Source: Paenibacillus sp. JCM 18996
GTDB lineage: Bacteria > Bacillota > Bacilli > Paenibacillales > NBRC-103111
Direction of reading: 5' to 3'
DNA length: 64,000 nt
NCBI GenBank assembly: GCA_001313085.1
Contig: BBFE01000011.1
Location: forward strand, 24,954 to 88,953
Shown: positions 10,895 to 20,874 of the stretch, piece by piece
Layout of the letters: each line of letters opens with the position of its first letter
Numbering within the stretch: the first letter of the stretch is position 1
Notes under the pieces: generated by a model
Database searches by the model: none
Told to the model about the DNA's origin: nothing
Seen by the model: the letters and a program-made list of their open reading frames with translations, nothing else
Position numbers and translations under genes: made by a program

Positions 10895-11463
10895 ATTGGC
10901 AGGGAAGAACTGTAGGCTATGCTTTAACCGGATCGCACTGCACCTTGGAGGAAGTCATGCCGCAAATCCAGAGATTTGTGGATGCGGGGGCCAAAGTAGT
11001 GCCTATCATCTCGAACACCGTCATGACGACGGACACCCGTTTCGGCAAAGCTGCCGATTGGCAGAAACAGCTGAAGGATATAACCGGGAACGACATTATT
11101 GCCTCAATAGTGGACGCAGAACCGCTGGGTCCCTCCAAGCTGCTTGATGTTATGGTCATTGCGCCGTGCACAGGCAACACAACCTCCAAATTGGCCAATG
11201 CCATGACGGAAAGTCCCGTCCTGATGGCCGCCAAGGCTCAGCTGCGGAATGGAAGGCCTTTGGTGCTCGCGATTTCAACGAATGACGGTCTGGGATTGAA
11301 TTCCATGAATATTGCGAAGCTGCTTATTACGAAGAACATTTATTTTGTTCCTTTCGGCCAAGACGCGCCTGCGGCTAAGCCCAACTCGCTGGTCGCACGA
11401 ATGGATCTGGTCGTGGAAACTTGTGAAGCGGCGCTTGAGGCAATCAGCTTCAGCCTGTGTTAA
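10891..11463 (+). CDS. dpaB: dipicolinate synthase subunit B
   Basis: A flavoprotein-fold subunit of about 190 residues that forms dipicolinate synthase with DpaA. Visible landmarks are GYALTGSHCTLEEV at the N-terminus, the VIAPCTGNTTSKLANA motif (the flavoprotein family's APxxGNTxxKxAxG pattern), and NIYFVPFGQDAP near the end. The frame is intact. The ATG at 10891 overlaps the dpaA stop, so the two subunits are coupled in translation. Expression is presumably from the sigma-K site upstream of dpaA. Confidence 0.95.
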   Translation: MNWQGRTVGYALTGSHCTLEEVMPQIQRFVDAGAKVVPIISNTVMTTDTRFGKAADWQKQLKDITGNDIIASIVDAEPLGPSKLLDVMVIAPCTGNTTSKLANAMTESPVLMAAKAQLRNGRPLVLAISTNDGLGLNSMNIAKLLITKNIYFVPFGQDAPAAKPNSLVARMDLVVETCEAALEAISFSLC

Positions 11464-11656
11464 TTGAAAGGTTCCAATATTAAAGGGCTTCCCGTACCGG
11501 CATTATTTTTTTCACATATCACCTTGCCAGAGACAGCTTCTATAATGGCGCCCGGGAGAAAACGCTGCAGCGTCCCTCGCGTTCTTGTAGGAGCTTTCTG
11601 CAAATATACTTAGATCAAGCTACCGAATTTTTTTCAGAATAAGGGGAGAGGCCATC

Positions 11657-12694
11657 GTGTCCGATCAAAAATTGTTTAACGTTGCAGTTGTCGGAGCAAC
11701 CGGCGCAGTAGGGGAACAAATCATCCGTCTCCTGGAGGAAAGGAATTTTCCGATCCAGCAGCTTAAGCTTCTATCTTCCGCCAGATCCGCGGGTACGAAG
11801 ATTCCTTTTAAAGGCAAGGATATCGTAGTGGAAGAAGCTGCGGCGGACAGTTTCAAGGGAATAGACATCGCCCTCTTCAGCGCAGGGGGCTCTGTCAGCC
11901 AAGAGCTTGCTCCGCATGCGGTTTCACACGGTGCGGTGTGCATTGATAACACGAACGCGTTCCGCATGGATCCGGAAACTCCGCTGATTGTGCCGGAAGT
12001 CAATATCGACAAAATTAACGAACATAAGGGCATTATAGCCAATCCGAACTGCTCCACCATTCAAATGGTTGCCGCGTTAAAGCCTCTTTACGACCGCTTT
12101 GGCATTTCCAAAATCATCGTGTCCACTTACCAGGCCGTATCCGGAGCCGGAACCAAGGCGATCGAGGAGCTGAAAAGACAATCCAGAGCAGTCCTCGACG
12201 GTACCGAGGTCGATCCTCAAATCCTGCCGGTCGGCTCTCTGACGGTGAAGCACCAAATCGCTTTCAACGCGATTCCCCAGATCGACAAGTTCCAGGATAA
12301 CGGCTTTACGTTGGAAGAGATGAAGATGATCCGTGAAACGAAGAAGATCATGGGGGACGACAATATCCAGGTCACCGCTACCTGCGTAAGAATTCCTGTA
12401 GTATACGGACATTCGGAATCGGTGTATGTGGAATTGAATGAAGATTTTGACCTGGAGGAAGTGAAACGGCTGCTTGCCGAGGCCCCGGGAATCGTCCTGC
12501 AGGATAACCCTCAGGAGCAGGTATATCCGCTCGCTGCGGAAGCGGCAGGCAAGAATGACACGTTCGTCGGGCGTCTGCGCCGCGATTTGAACAATCCGCG
12601 TGCGCTGAACATGTGGATCGTATCCGACAATTTATTAAAAGGCGCTGCATGGAACGCTGTGCAGATCGCCGAATATATTGCACTAGAGCAGTAA
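11657..12694 (+). CDS. asd: aspartate-semialdehyde dehydrogenase
   Basis: Asd reduces beta-aspartyl phosphate to aspartate semialdehyde with NADPH, the branch point to lysine/diaminopimelate/dipicolinate and to threonine/methionine. The 345-residue frame is intact: NADP-binding VVGATGAVGEQIIRLLEER, the active-site Cys in ANPNCSTIQMV, SGAGTKAIEEL, and RIPVVYGHSESVYVE. GTG at 11657 follows aaggggagaggccatc. The 190-base gap upstream has a TATAAT at 11541 but no well-spaced -35 box, so I do not call a promoter there. Confidence 0.96.
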   Translation: MSDQKLFNVAVVGATGAVGEQIIRLLEERNFPIQQLKLLSSARSAGTKIPFKGKDIVVEEAAADSFKGIDIALFSAGGSVSQELAPHAVSHGAVCIDNTNAFRMDPETPLIVPEVNIDKINEHKGIIANPNCSTIQMVAALKPLYDRFGISKIIVSTYQAVSGAGTKAIEELKRQSRAVLDGTEVDPQILPVGSLTVKHQIAFNAIPQIDKFQDNGFTLEEMKMIRETKKIMGDDNIQVTATCVRIPVVYGHSESVYVELNEDFDLEEVKRLLAEAPGIVLQDNPQEQVYPLAAEAAGKNDTFVGRLRRDLNNPRALNMWIVSDNLLKGAAWNAVQIAEYIALEQ

Positions 12695-12788
12695 TTTCAT
12701 ACAGAAGATTCTCGGGAAAGGTTGCCGGCAGCGGGAGCTTTTTTTTCGGAGCACCAGCTTACTAAAAGCAATAAGGGAGGAACAAAGT

Positions 12789-14008
12789 GTGCGCATCTTG
12801 GTGCAAAAAAAATTTGGAGGCACCTCCCTTTCCACTGCCAAAGCCAGAGAACACGTCATCGAACATATTTCAGACGCCCTTAAACATGAATATAAACTTG
12901 TCGTCGTCGTATCGGCTATGGGAAGAAAAGGTGAGCCCTATGCAACGGATACACTGCTTGACCTGATCGCAAACAATGGAAACAGTCTGCCTGCAAGAGA
13001 AAAGGATATGCTTCTTGGCTGCGGTGAGACGATTTCCGCCGCGGTGTTGTGCAGCCAATTGAACTCCCGTTCGATCCCTGCGGTAGCTTTTACGGGAGCC
13101 CAGGCGGGGATCTTTACCAACGATAGTTTTGGCGCCGCTCAGATCCAGTCCATTCAGCCGGGCCGGATTGAAGAAGAGCTGGAGCGGGGAAACGTCGTTG
13201 TCGTAACCGGTTTTCAGGGAATAACCAACGGTAATGACTTGACTACGCTGGGACGCGGAGGAAGCGATACGTCCGCAACGGCTTTAGGAGCTGCGCTGAA
13301 GGCCGAGATGGTGGAAATCTTCACGGACGTTGACGGGATTCTGACAGCGGATCCTCGTATCGTCGAAGACGCCAAGCCTTTGTCCCATGTTTCTTTTGCC
13401 GAGATTTGCAACATGGCGCATTCCGGAGCCAAAGTGATCCACCCCAGAGCAGTGGAAATCGCCATGCTGGCGAATGTCCCCGTGCGCGTAAGGTCCACTT
13501 TTTTTCCAAAGGCGAAGGAACTTGGTCACTCATACCGATGCGCTCGGAAGAGGCAGCGGGGAGATCCAGGACCGTTTTGTCACCGGGATCGCCCATTATG
13601 CCCATGTGACGCAGGTGCGGGTGACCGCGGAGCCGGACCAATACGACCTGCAGCTGCAAGTGTTTAAAGCGATGGCCCAGAACAGGATCAGCGTGGATTT
13701 CATAAATGTCAATCCTTCCGGTGTCGTCTACACCGTATTCGACCATGAATCGGAGCGCGCGGTTGGCATTTTGAGAGAACTGGGCTTTCAGCCTGAGACG
13801 CTGGAGCATTGCGCCAAAGTTTCCGTCATTGGAGGCGGGATGAACGGTGTTCCCGGCATTATGGCCGGATAGTGGAGTCGCTCACGGAAGAGGGAATCTC
13901 TATCTTCAATCGGCGGACTCGAATACGACCATATGGGTATTGGTCCATGAAGACGACATGGTCAAGGCGGTCAGAGCGCTGCATAAGCAGTTTAATCTGA
14001 GCAAGTAA
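12789..14008 (+). CDS. dapG: aspartokinase I (DapG type, frameshifted)
   Basis: DapG phosphorylates aspartate, the first step of the pathway, and in B. subtilis is the diaminopimelate-sensitive isozyme. The kinase domain has VVVVSAMGRKGEPYATD, GRGGSDTSATALGAAL and DVDGILTADPR. Two ACT domains follow, with RISVDFINVNPSGVVYTVF and VSVIGGGMNGVPGIMA. The N-terminal motif reads VQKKFGGTS where the family has VQKFGGTS, because a run of eight A (12805-12812) probably stands for five. Frameshifts occur at the T run near 13500 and near 13870. GTG at 12789 follows agggaggaacaaagt. Corrected length is about 404 residues. Confidence 0.92.
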
Positions 14009-14055
14009 CGTCCTGCAGCGATATGAAAAAAAAGCAAGCATTAGGAGGATAAGCA

Positions 14056-14919
14056 ATGGATTTCGGAAGAATAGTTACAGCAATGGTGACCCCTTTTGAC
14101 GAAAACTTGCAGATTAACTGGGAACAATACAGAGCCATTATCGATTATTTGGTCGAAGAGCAGGCCAGCGATGCGCTTGTAATCTGCGGTACAACCGGCG
14201 AATCGCCCACTCTGTCCGACGAAGAGAAGCTTCAGTGTTTCGAGGAAGCGGTCAAACATGCCGCCGGAAGATGCAAAATCATTGCCGGCACAGGAAGCAA
14301 CAATACGGCGCATTCCATTCACCTTTCGCAAGCTGCGGAAAAGCTCGGCGTGGACGGGCTATTATTGGTGGCGCCTTATTATAACCGTCCGACGCAGGAG
14401 GGCTTGTACCGGCATTTCAAAACCGTTGCGGAGTCCGTTTCACTGCCCGTTATGCTGTACAACGTCCCTGGCAGGACGGCTTCCAACATCAGCTCGGAAA
14501 CCGTGTTAAGATTGGCGCAAATTGCCAATGTCGTGTCGGTTAAAGAAGCGAGCGGGGACCTGGGCCAGATGACGGAGATTATTGCCGGCGCGCCGGAAGG
14601 GTTTCTGCTGTACAGCGGAGACGATTCGTTGACGCTGCCTGTGCTTGCGATCGGGGGACACGGCGTTGTCAGTGTCACCAGCCACGTCATCGGACGAGAA
14701 ATGAAACAGATGATGGATGCTTTTACTTCCGGCAGAGTGGCGGAGGCGGCACAACTGAACGGGCGTCTGCTTCCGGTGTTCAAAGGGATGTTCGCGTTCC
14801 CGAGCCCGGCGCCGATCAAATACGCCCTGTCGTTAAAAGGACAGAATGCGGGGGGCGTGCGCCTGCCCCTGGTAGGTGCGACGGAACAGGAAGCCGAGTT
14901 CATCCGCGGCTTGCTTTAG
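14056..14919 (+). CDS. dapA: 4-hydroxy-tetrahydrodipicolinate synthase
   Basis: DapA condenses pyruvate with aspartate semialdehyde to give the precursor of diaminopimelate, lysine and dipicolinate. The 287-residue frame is intact: CGTTGESPTLSDEEK, APYYNRPTQEGLYRHF (with the catalytic Tyr), YNVPGRTASN, and VVSVKEASGDLGQM containing the Schiff-base Lys. The ATG at 14056 has a taggaggataagca site. It closes the asd-dapG-dapA cluster and is followed by a strong terminator. Confidence 0.97.
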   Translation: MDFGRIVTAMVTPFDENLQINWEQYRAIIDYLVEEQASDALVICGTTGESPTLSDEEKLQCFEEAVKHAAGRCKIIAGTGSNNTAHSIHLSQAAEKLGVDGLLLVAPYYNRPTQEGLYRHFKTVAESVSLPVMLYNVPGRTASNISSETVLRLAQIANVVSVKEASGDLGQMTEIIAGAPEGFLLYSGDDSLTLPVLAIGGHGVVSVTSHVIGREMKQMMDAFTSGRVAEAAQLNGRLLPVFKGMFAFPSPAPIKYALSLKGQNAGGVRLPLVGATEQEAEFIRGLL

Positions 14920-14990
14920 CACTAAGCTGATATGATGTCACATCGCTTTGTTATGCAGGAGTTTAGAAGGCAATGCCCTCGGACGCAATT

Positions 14991-15025
14991 ACCGATGCTC
15001 ATATGGCATCGGTTTTCTTTTTTTT
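14991..15025 (+). terminator. dapA intrinsic terminator
   Basis: accgatgc (14991-14998) pairs perfectly with gcatcggt (15006-15013) and a T-rich tract follows. It ends the asd-dapG-dapA unit. Confidence 0.85.
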
Positions 15026-15094
15026 GGGAATATTATTATCTACGTTCATGGTTTGAGTGTCGGCATTGATTTGCACCTTTGATTCCGGGGTAAC

Positions 15095-15125
15095 TTGTAA
15101 TTGGTGTTTTTTTTTCATGTATAAT
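15095..15125 (+). promoter_or_regulatory. probable sigma-A promoter of rnjB
   Basis: TTGTAA (15095-15100) and TATAAT (15120-15125) are separated by 19 bases. The spacer contains a run of nine T, which in this window is likely over-called by one or more, so the true spacing could be 17. It lies about 80 bases upstream of rnjB. Confidence 0.5.
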
Positions 15126-15205
15126 GATGGCAAGTGACTAGTGCGGTATCTCATTGGTTTAGTTCATAAGGAGATCGTCGTCAATTTAATTAAGGAGGAA
15201 TAGTT

Positions 15206-16883
15206 TTGTCAAAGAAGAATATAGAGAAAGTTACGATCTTTGCCCTTGGCGGCGTGGGTGAGATCGGTAAAAAAATATGTATGTGATTCAATATGCTAAT
15301 GATATCGTTGTCGTGGATAGCGGGTTGAAATTTCCTGAGGAGGATATGCTGGGGATTGACATCGTAATCCCAGATATTTCCTATCTAACGGAGAATCGTG
15401 ATAAAGTAAGGGGAATCCTCATCACACACGGTCATGAGGACCACATCGGCGGCTTGCCTTATGTGTTAAAATCGCTGAACGTTCCGGTGTACGGCACCAA
15501 GCTGACTTTAGGCTCATCGAGACCAAGCTGAAGGAAGCCAACCTGCTGGGAGAAACTAAGCGGATACTCATTAACGCTGATTCGGAAATCAAGCTTGGAA
15601 CGATTACAGCGACATTTTTTTAAGACGAACCACAGTATCCCCGATTCGGTGGGAGTCTGCCTGGAAACACCGGAAGGAAACATCGTTCATACGGGGGACT
15701 TCAAATTCGACCAGACTCCGGTAAACGAGCAATATGCAGACCTTCACCGGATGGCGGAAATCGGTAAAAAAAGGCGTTTTGGCTCTGCTGTCTGACAGCA
15801 CGAATGCGGAGCGTGCCGGACATACAGGATCTGAACGCGGCGTTGGGGTCGAGATAGAGAATGTATTCCGTAAAGCTAAACAACGCGTTATTATAGCCAC
15901 ATTCGCTTCCAACATTCACAGGATTCAGCAGGTTATCGACGCTTGTGTAGCGACACGCAGGAAGCTGACCGTTATCGGAAGAAGCATGGTTAACGTGGTC
16001 GGCATCGCTTCGGAATTGGGTTATTTGAACATTCCGGACGGTATGCTGGTGGAGCCCGAGGAAGTCAATCGAATGGCGGCGGACCGCGTGGCAATACTGT
16101 CTACAGGAAGCCAGGGCGAACCTATGTCCGCGCTGACCCGGATGGCCCGCTCTACACACCGTAAGGTGGATATTCTGCCCGGCGACACCGTAATTATTGC
16201 GGCAACCCCGATTCCGGGAAATGAGCGGTATGTCGGACGTACGGTGGATGAATTGATGAGAATCGGCGCCAATGTAATCTATGGCCCAGGCTCGATCACA
16301 GGTGTTCACGTATCAGGGCACGGAAGCAGGAAGAGCTGAAACTGATGCTGAACATCATGAAGCCAAAGTTTTTCATCCCGATCCACGGGGAATACCGTAT
16401 GCTGCGAATGCACGCGCTGCTGGCTGAATCCGTCGCGTTGCCAAAGAGGATATTTTCATCCTTGATAACGGCGACACTGTAGAAATCCAGGGAGGAGCGG
16501 CCCGCAAAGGCGCCAAGGTACAGGCAGGCAATGTCTTGATCGACGGATTGGGCGTCGGCGACGTAGGGAATATTGTTCTGCGCGACAGGAAGCTGCTTTC
16601 CCAGGACGGAATCCTGGTTGTCGTAGTGACTTTGAGCAAGCAGGACGGTACGATTCTCTCCGGGCCTGATATTATTTCGAGAGGGTTCGTCTATGTCCGG
16701 GAATCCGAAGGGCTGCTGGATGAAGCGAACCGGATCGTGACCGGCACGTTAAACAAGCTGATGAGCGAGAATGTCAATGAATGGGCATCGCTGAAAACTC
16801 ATGTGAAAGATGCACTTGGACGTTTCCTATATGAACAAACCAGAAGAAGGCCGATGATCCTGCCCATTATTATGGAAGTATAA
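15206..16883 (+). CDS. rnjB: ribonuclease J (RnjB by position; frameshifted)
   Basis: RNase J enzymes are metallo-beta-lactamase/beta-CASP nucleases that degrade RNA 5'-3' and endonucleolytically. Seen: GGVGEIGK at the start, the zinc motif [20 protein letters not shown], the beta-CASP stretch [29 protein letters not shown], and [10 protein letters not shown]. It starts at TTG 15206 after taaggaggaatagtt. Shifts occur at A7 15269-15275 (five expected, GKNMYV), near 15520, at the T run near 15618, at A7 near 15767, near 16322 and near 16440. Corrected length is about 555 residues. Position between dapA and tepA matches rnjB; rnjA is elsewhere in B. subtilis. Confidence 0.9.
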
Positions 16884-16903
16884 ACCAATAGCTTAGTCAC
16901 TTA

Positions 16904-16950
16904 AGCAAGAAGAGCTTTTTTTTCGGCAACGCCGGAAGGGCTCTTTTGAA
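16904..16950 (+). terminator. rnjB intrinsic terminator
   Basis: aagagc and gctctt flank an inner cggcaacgccg hairpin, with a T run on the left arm side and tttt at the end. The arms are disturbed by an overlong T run, so base pairing is only approximate. Confidence 0.5.
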
Positions 16951-17093
16951 CGTTAAAGAAAGTTCGCTAATCGGCATATGCTTCGAAGGTTTGCTTCACT
17001 TTTGGGGGAGTCGTCCGGGGATTATTTTCCGCTTCCCATTCCATACTAAGACGGATGATTAAACTGAGCATTTGCAAAAAACAGGAGGCGCTT

Positions 17094-17884
17094 ATGAACG
17101 AACATACACAAAGGCCCGTTTCCGGGCCGAACCCGGGCCCCGGCCTATCCCCGGCCCGAACCCGGGCATCGTACCTAATCCAGGGCAGAATCCGCAGCTC
17201 AATCCGCCGTTTATGCCGGGCAATGATCCGTCCCGCCAGGAAGAAGACATTAGACGCAATCCGGTCCTGGACAATATCCAACAGTTGGGGCAGACACAGA
17301 CGCCGGCGGCAGAATCCAACATTTTCTGTTTGAACGTGATCGGCCAGGTGGAAGGGCATATCGTACTCCCTCCCCAAAACAAAACGACGAAGTACGAGCA
17401 TCTGATCCCTCAGCTTGTAGCGATCGAGCAAAGTACTAGTATCGAGGGGCTTCTTATCACTTTAAACACGGTAGGCGGAGATGTTGAGGCCGGTCTGGCG
17501 ATTGCCGAGATGATCTCTTCGCTGTCGAAGCCGACCGTTACGCTCGTTCTGGGCGGCGGTCACAGCATCGGCGTGCCGATAGCCGTTTCCTCGAATTATT
17601 CACTGATTGCCGAAACGGCGACGATGACCATCCATCCGATCCGTTTGAACGGGCTGATTATCGGAGTTCCACAGACATTTGAATATTTGGAAAAAAATGC
17701 AGGAAAGAGTGATCCGTTTCGTGACGAGCCACTCAAATGTTACGGAGGAAAAAAATTCAAGGAGCTTATGTTTAAAACCGGCGAGCTTACACGCGACATC
17801 GGTACGACGGTCATCGGCAAGGACGCAGTGAAGCATGGACTCATCGACAGCGTAGGCGGAGTAGGCGAAGCGATCGCAGCTTAA
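17094..17884 (+). CDS. tepA: ClpP-class serine peptidase TepA (frameshifts, one pair self-compensating)
   Basis: TepA is a ClpP/SppA-fold cytosolic protease linked to signal-peptide turnover and protein export in B. subtilis. The ATG at 17094 has an aggaggcgctt site. The N-terminus is a proline- and glycine-rich stretch (repeated PNPG units, about residues 10-35) interrupted by a shift near 17145. The protease part has [19 protein letters not shown] and the nucleophile region [13 protein letters not shown]. Between A7 at about 17691 and A7 near 17749 the frame is displaced, then restored: six and five A would give [15 protein letters not shown]. The segment in between is therefore misread in the given sequence. 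Confidence 0.85.
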
Positions 17885-17933
17885 ACCGGATGATTGACGA
17901 ACGCCGGAAAGGTGTTGATGCGGGGGTCGTTCA

Positions 17934-18199
17934 ATGATTTTTTGACACTCTGCTGCCGATGGACACAGTGTTGGATGGACTGGAGAATTCCGCCGTTTCT
18001 TACAGTGAGATCAACTATAACGGGGTAACGCTGCAGGTTGAGATGATCAGCCTCAGCAGGCGAGAATTGTACGTGTGCTGAGCATGGATCCGAAGCATTT
18101 TTTTGGACGGACGTCTGGCTCCCGGCAGCATGATTGAATTTTATCCTTAACGAAGACAAGGCCCAGGCACCTATCATGGTCACCGTCGATATGGTATAA
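17934..18199 (+). CDS. ylzJ: YlzJ-like small protein (frameshifted)
   Basis: A small protein of unknown function that in Bacillus lies between tepA and spoIIIE, as here. The ATG at 17934 gives MIFDTLLPMDTVLDG if the T run at 17938-17943 is read as five instead of six. It continues SYSEINYNGVTLQVEMISLSR, has a second shift near 18063, a T run of seven near 18098-18104, and reads LDGRLAPGSMIEF. Dropping one T near 18140 gives ILNEDKAQAPIMVTVDMV and a stop at 18199. Because of four small shifts the gene is hidden to simple gene finding. I cannot assign a function. Confidence 0.6.
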
Positions 18200-18222
18200 T
18201 CATACATCGGGGGTGATTCTGC

Positions 18223-20702
18223 TTGGCCAAAAGCAGGAAAAAAAGCTAAATCTCTGCAATCGTATCTTAAATACGAGCTCTACGGTATCCTGATCTTGAC
18301 CTTCTCCGTAATCGCTCTTTCCAGAAATGGCTCAGTCGCCCGCTCTCTTACGTATTTGTTTCGTTTCCTGATCGGCACCTGGGATTTTCTGATCCCGTTG
18401 ATTTTTTATTTATATAGGCTTGTATGTCATGATTAAAAGGGCATGGCCCACTTTATGGTCGACAAGGAAAGTGGGGGCGCTGCTGTTTGTGCTCGGATTG
18501 CTTCTGATGAACATATCAGCCTGTTCGACCATTTGTACCTAACGGCGAGTTCACGGCGGGAATGATATGGAACGAAACGTGGCGCAGCATGATGAACGGC
18601 CTTCACCCTACGAACAAAGCGATGGATATTTTGACGCATGAAGTAGGCGGAGGTATGACCGGTGCGTTGCTGTACAGTGTGCTTTTTTTTCTTTTCGACA
18701 CGGCCGGATCCAAATTAATCGAGTTTACTTTGTTTGCGATCGGGTTTCTTTTATTCACCGGCATTTCCTATGTGGAGGTCATGCATAAGATCCGCGGCCG
18801 ATTTAATACGATGGGGTTGGGTATGCAGGAGCAGTGGAAGGGCTTTTCCAAGCTGCTCCGGCCTGCAAAAAACATCTGCTTCCAAGGCCAAAAAAGCTGC
18901 GAACCGCGAACCGCTTCCTCTGGATGAAGATGAATTCGACGAAGAACTGTACACGCCGGAACCGAAAGCCAAAAAAGAAATCCCCGATGTTCTTCGATCT
19001 GCTCAAACCAACTTCGAAGAAGAACAAGATGGACGATGTTCTGCCGGAATCAAACCACGATGAACGCGAATCGATGGAGGAAGAGACCGTCTTCCGCAGC
19101 GACAGTACGCCGCCCAAGATCGACATTCCTTCGGATGACGATGATTTTGTGCCGTTGATCCGCGATTTTCAAGAGCAGGTATTGAACGAGAAGCAGCCTG
19201 AACCGGAAGGAACGGAGCTGGCAGAGGATGATCAGCAGGAGGGGTTTCAAGAGCAGGTTCCACGGCCGAATCCAGCTCCTTACCAGCTGCCGTCGCTGCA
19301 ATTGCTGTCCAAGCCCGGAGCCGGCAAAGGCGGCGAATTATCGGATTACAAGGCGAACGCCCGCAAGCTGGAAGCCACAATGGAAAGCTTCGGAGTACGC
19401 GCGAAGGTGCTTGAAGTGGTTAGAGGGCCGGCGGTAACACGCTACGAGATCCAACCTGACGTCGGTGTCAAAGTCAGCAGGATCGTAGGTTTGACGGACG
19501 ATATCGCATTGGCTTTGGCTGCCAAGGATATCAGGATGGAAGCTCCGATCCCGGGAAAGTCCGCGATCGGGATTGAGGTGCCGAACTCCGAGGTTTCGGT
19601 TGTAACGATGAGGGAAGTGATGGAGACGAACGCTTTTCAGGATGCGGCATCCAAGCTCTCAATCACGTTGGGCCGGGATATTTCCGGCCAGCCCATTGTC
19701 GGCAACTTGGCCAGGATGCCCCACTTATTGGTGGCCGGAGCGACAGGATCCGGTAAATCCGTCTGCATTAACGGAATTATTACCAGCATTCTGTACAAAG
19801 CGAAGCCTGACGAAGTGAAGTTTCTAATGGTCGACCCCAAGATGGTGGAATTGAACGTTTACAACGGAATTCCTCATCTACTGGCTCCTGTAGTGACAGA
19901 TCCTCGCCGCGCTTCGCTCGCGCTCAAGAAAATCGTTGTGGAGATGGAAAAGCGTTACGAGCTTTTCTCCAAGAGCGGCACCCGGAATATCGAAGGCTAC
20001 AATGCGATTCTGAATGAAACCAAAGCTGAAGCTCCGCTCCCGTATTACGTCATTATTGTGGACGAGCTTGCCGATCTGATGATGGTTGCTGCGAACGACG
20101 TCGAAGATTCCATCTGCCGCCTGGCCCAAATGGCGCGCGCGGCGGGAATCCACTTGATCATCGCAACCCAGCGTCCTTCCGTGGATGTCATTACAGGGCT
20201 GATCAAAGCAAACATCCCTTCGAGGATCGCTTTCGGCGTGTCTTCGCAAGTGGACTCCCGGACGATCCTGGATATGGTCGGCGCCGAGAAGCTGTTGGGA
20301 CGCGGAGATATGCTGTATTTGCCTGTCGGCGCATCCAAACCCGTCCGTGTGCAGGGCGCTTTCCTGTCCGACCAGGAAGTGGAAGCCGTCGTAAACTTCT
20401 GCAGAACGCAGGAACAGGCTCAATACCAGGAAGAGCTCGTTCCCCAGGTAGAAGAAACACAGGAGGCCGGCGAACAGTTTGAGGATGAGCTGTATGATCA
20501 AGCGGTGCAAATCGTTCTGGAAGCCAAGCAAGCTTCGGTGTCGCTGCTGCAGAGACGCATGCGGGTGGGCTACACGCGCGCGGCGAGGCTGATCGACTCC
20601 ATGGAATCCAAAGGGGTGGTGGGCCCTTACGAGGGCAGCAAGCCGAGGGAAGTACTGGTTACCTTGGAACAATACCAGCAGCACAACCGTTTAAGCTCCT
20701 GA
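18223..20702 (+). CDS. spoIIIE: DNA translocase FtsK/SpoIIIE (N-terminal part frameshifted)
   Basis: A septal, hexameric DNA pump that clears chromosome from the division plane and moves it into the forespore. The TTG at 18223 is followed by a basic N-terminus and several membrane segments (for example [56 protein letters not shown] in part). An acidic linker follows, then the motor: Walker A GATGSGKS (about 19738-19761), Walker [13 protein letters not shown], and [12 protein letters not shown]. The C-terminal winged-helix gamma domain ends the protein ([15 protein letters not shown]). Shifts occur at A7 near 18240, near 18517 and 18536, at an A run near 18878 and near 18990; the motor half is intact. 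Confidence 0.94.
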
Positions 20703-20739
20703 GTCAATTTATATGGCAGGCTCACAAAGCCAACCGCGA

Positions 20740-20774
20740 CCGCAGCGCTTTTCGCCAATGGAAAGCGCTGCTGC
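20740..20774 (+). terminator. possible spoIIIE terminator hairpin
   Basis: cagcgctttt and ggaaagcgctg form a stable stem around cgccaat. Only a weak T stretch follows, so it could be a terminator or just a 5' structure upstream of sleB. Confidence 0.4.
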
Positions 20775-20793
20775 CTTTGTACGGAATCTTTTT

Positions 20794-20824
20794 TGCATAG
20801 AAGCCATCCCCCTTTCTCATAATA
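20794..20824 (+). promoter_or_regulatory. sigma-G-type promoter of sleB
   Basis: TGCATA (20794-20799) and CATAATA (20818-20824) are 18 bases apart, close to the sigma-G consensus TGAATA-N17/18-CATACTA. The site lies about 50 bases upstream of sleB. Sigma-G is the late forespore factor, and cortex-lytic SleB is a known forespore product. Confidence 0.6.
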
Positions 20825-20874
20825 AAGGCAAACAGGATGTAAGCACCAACTATGGAGAAAGGTTGATTACTCGC

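Noticed and set aside
11524..11546. asd promoter TTGCCA / TATAAT
   Set aside because: The spacer is only 11 bases.
12695..12788. Lysine riboswitch in front of dapG
   Set aside because: The gap is only 94 bases, too short for the L-box, and only a poor hairpin with T run is seen.
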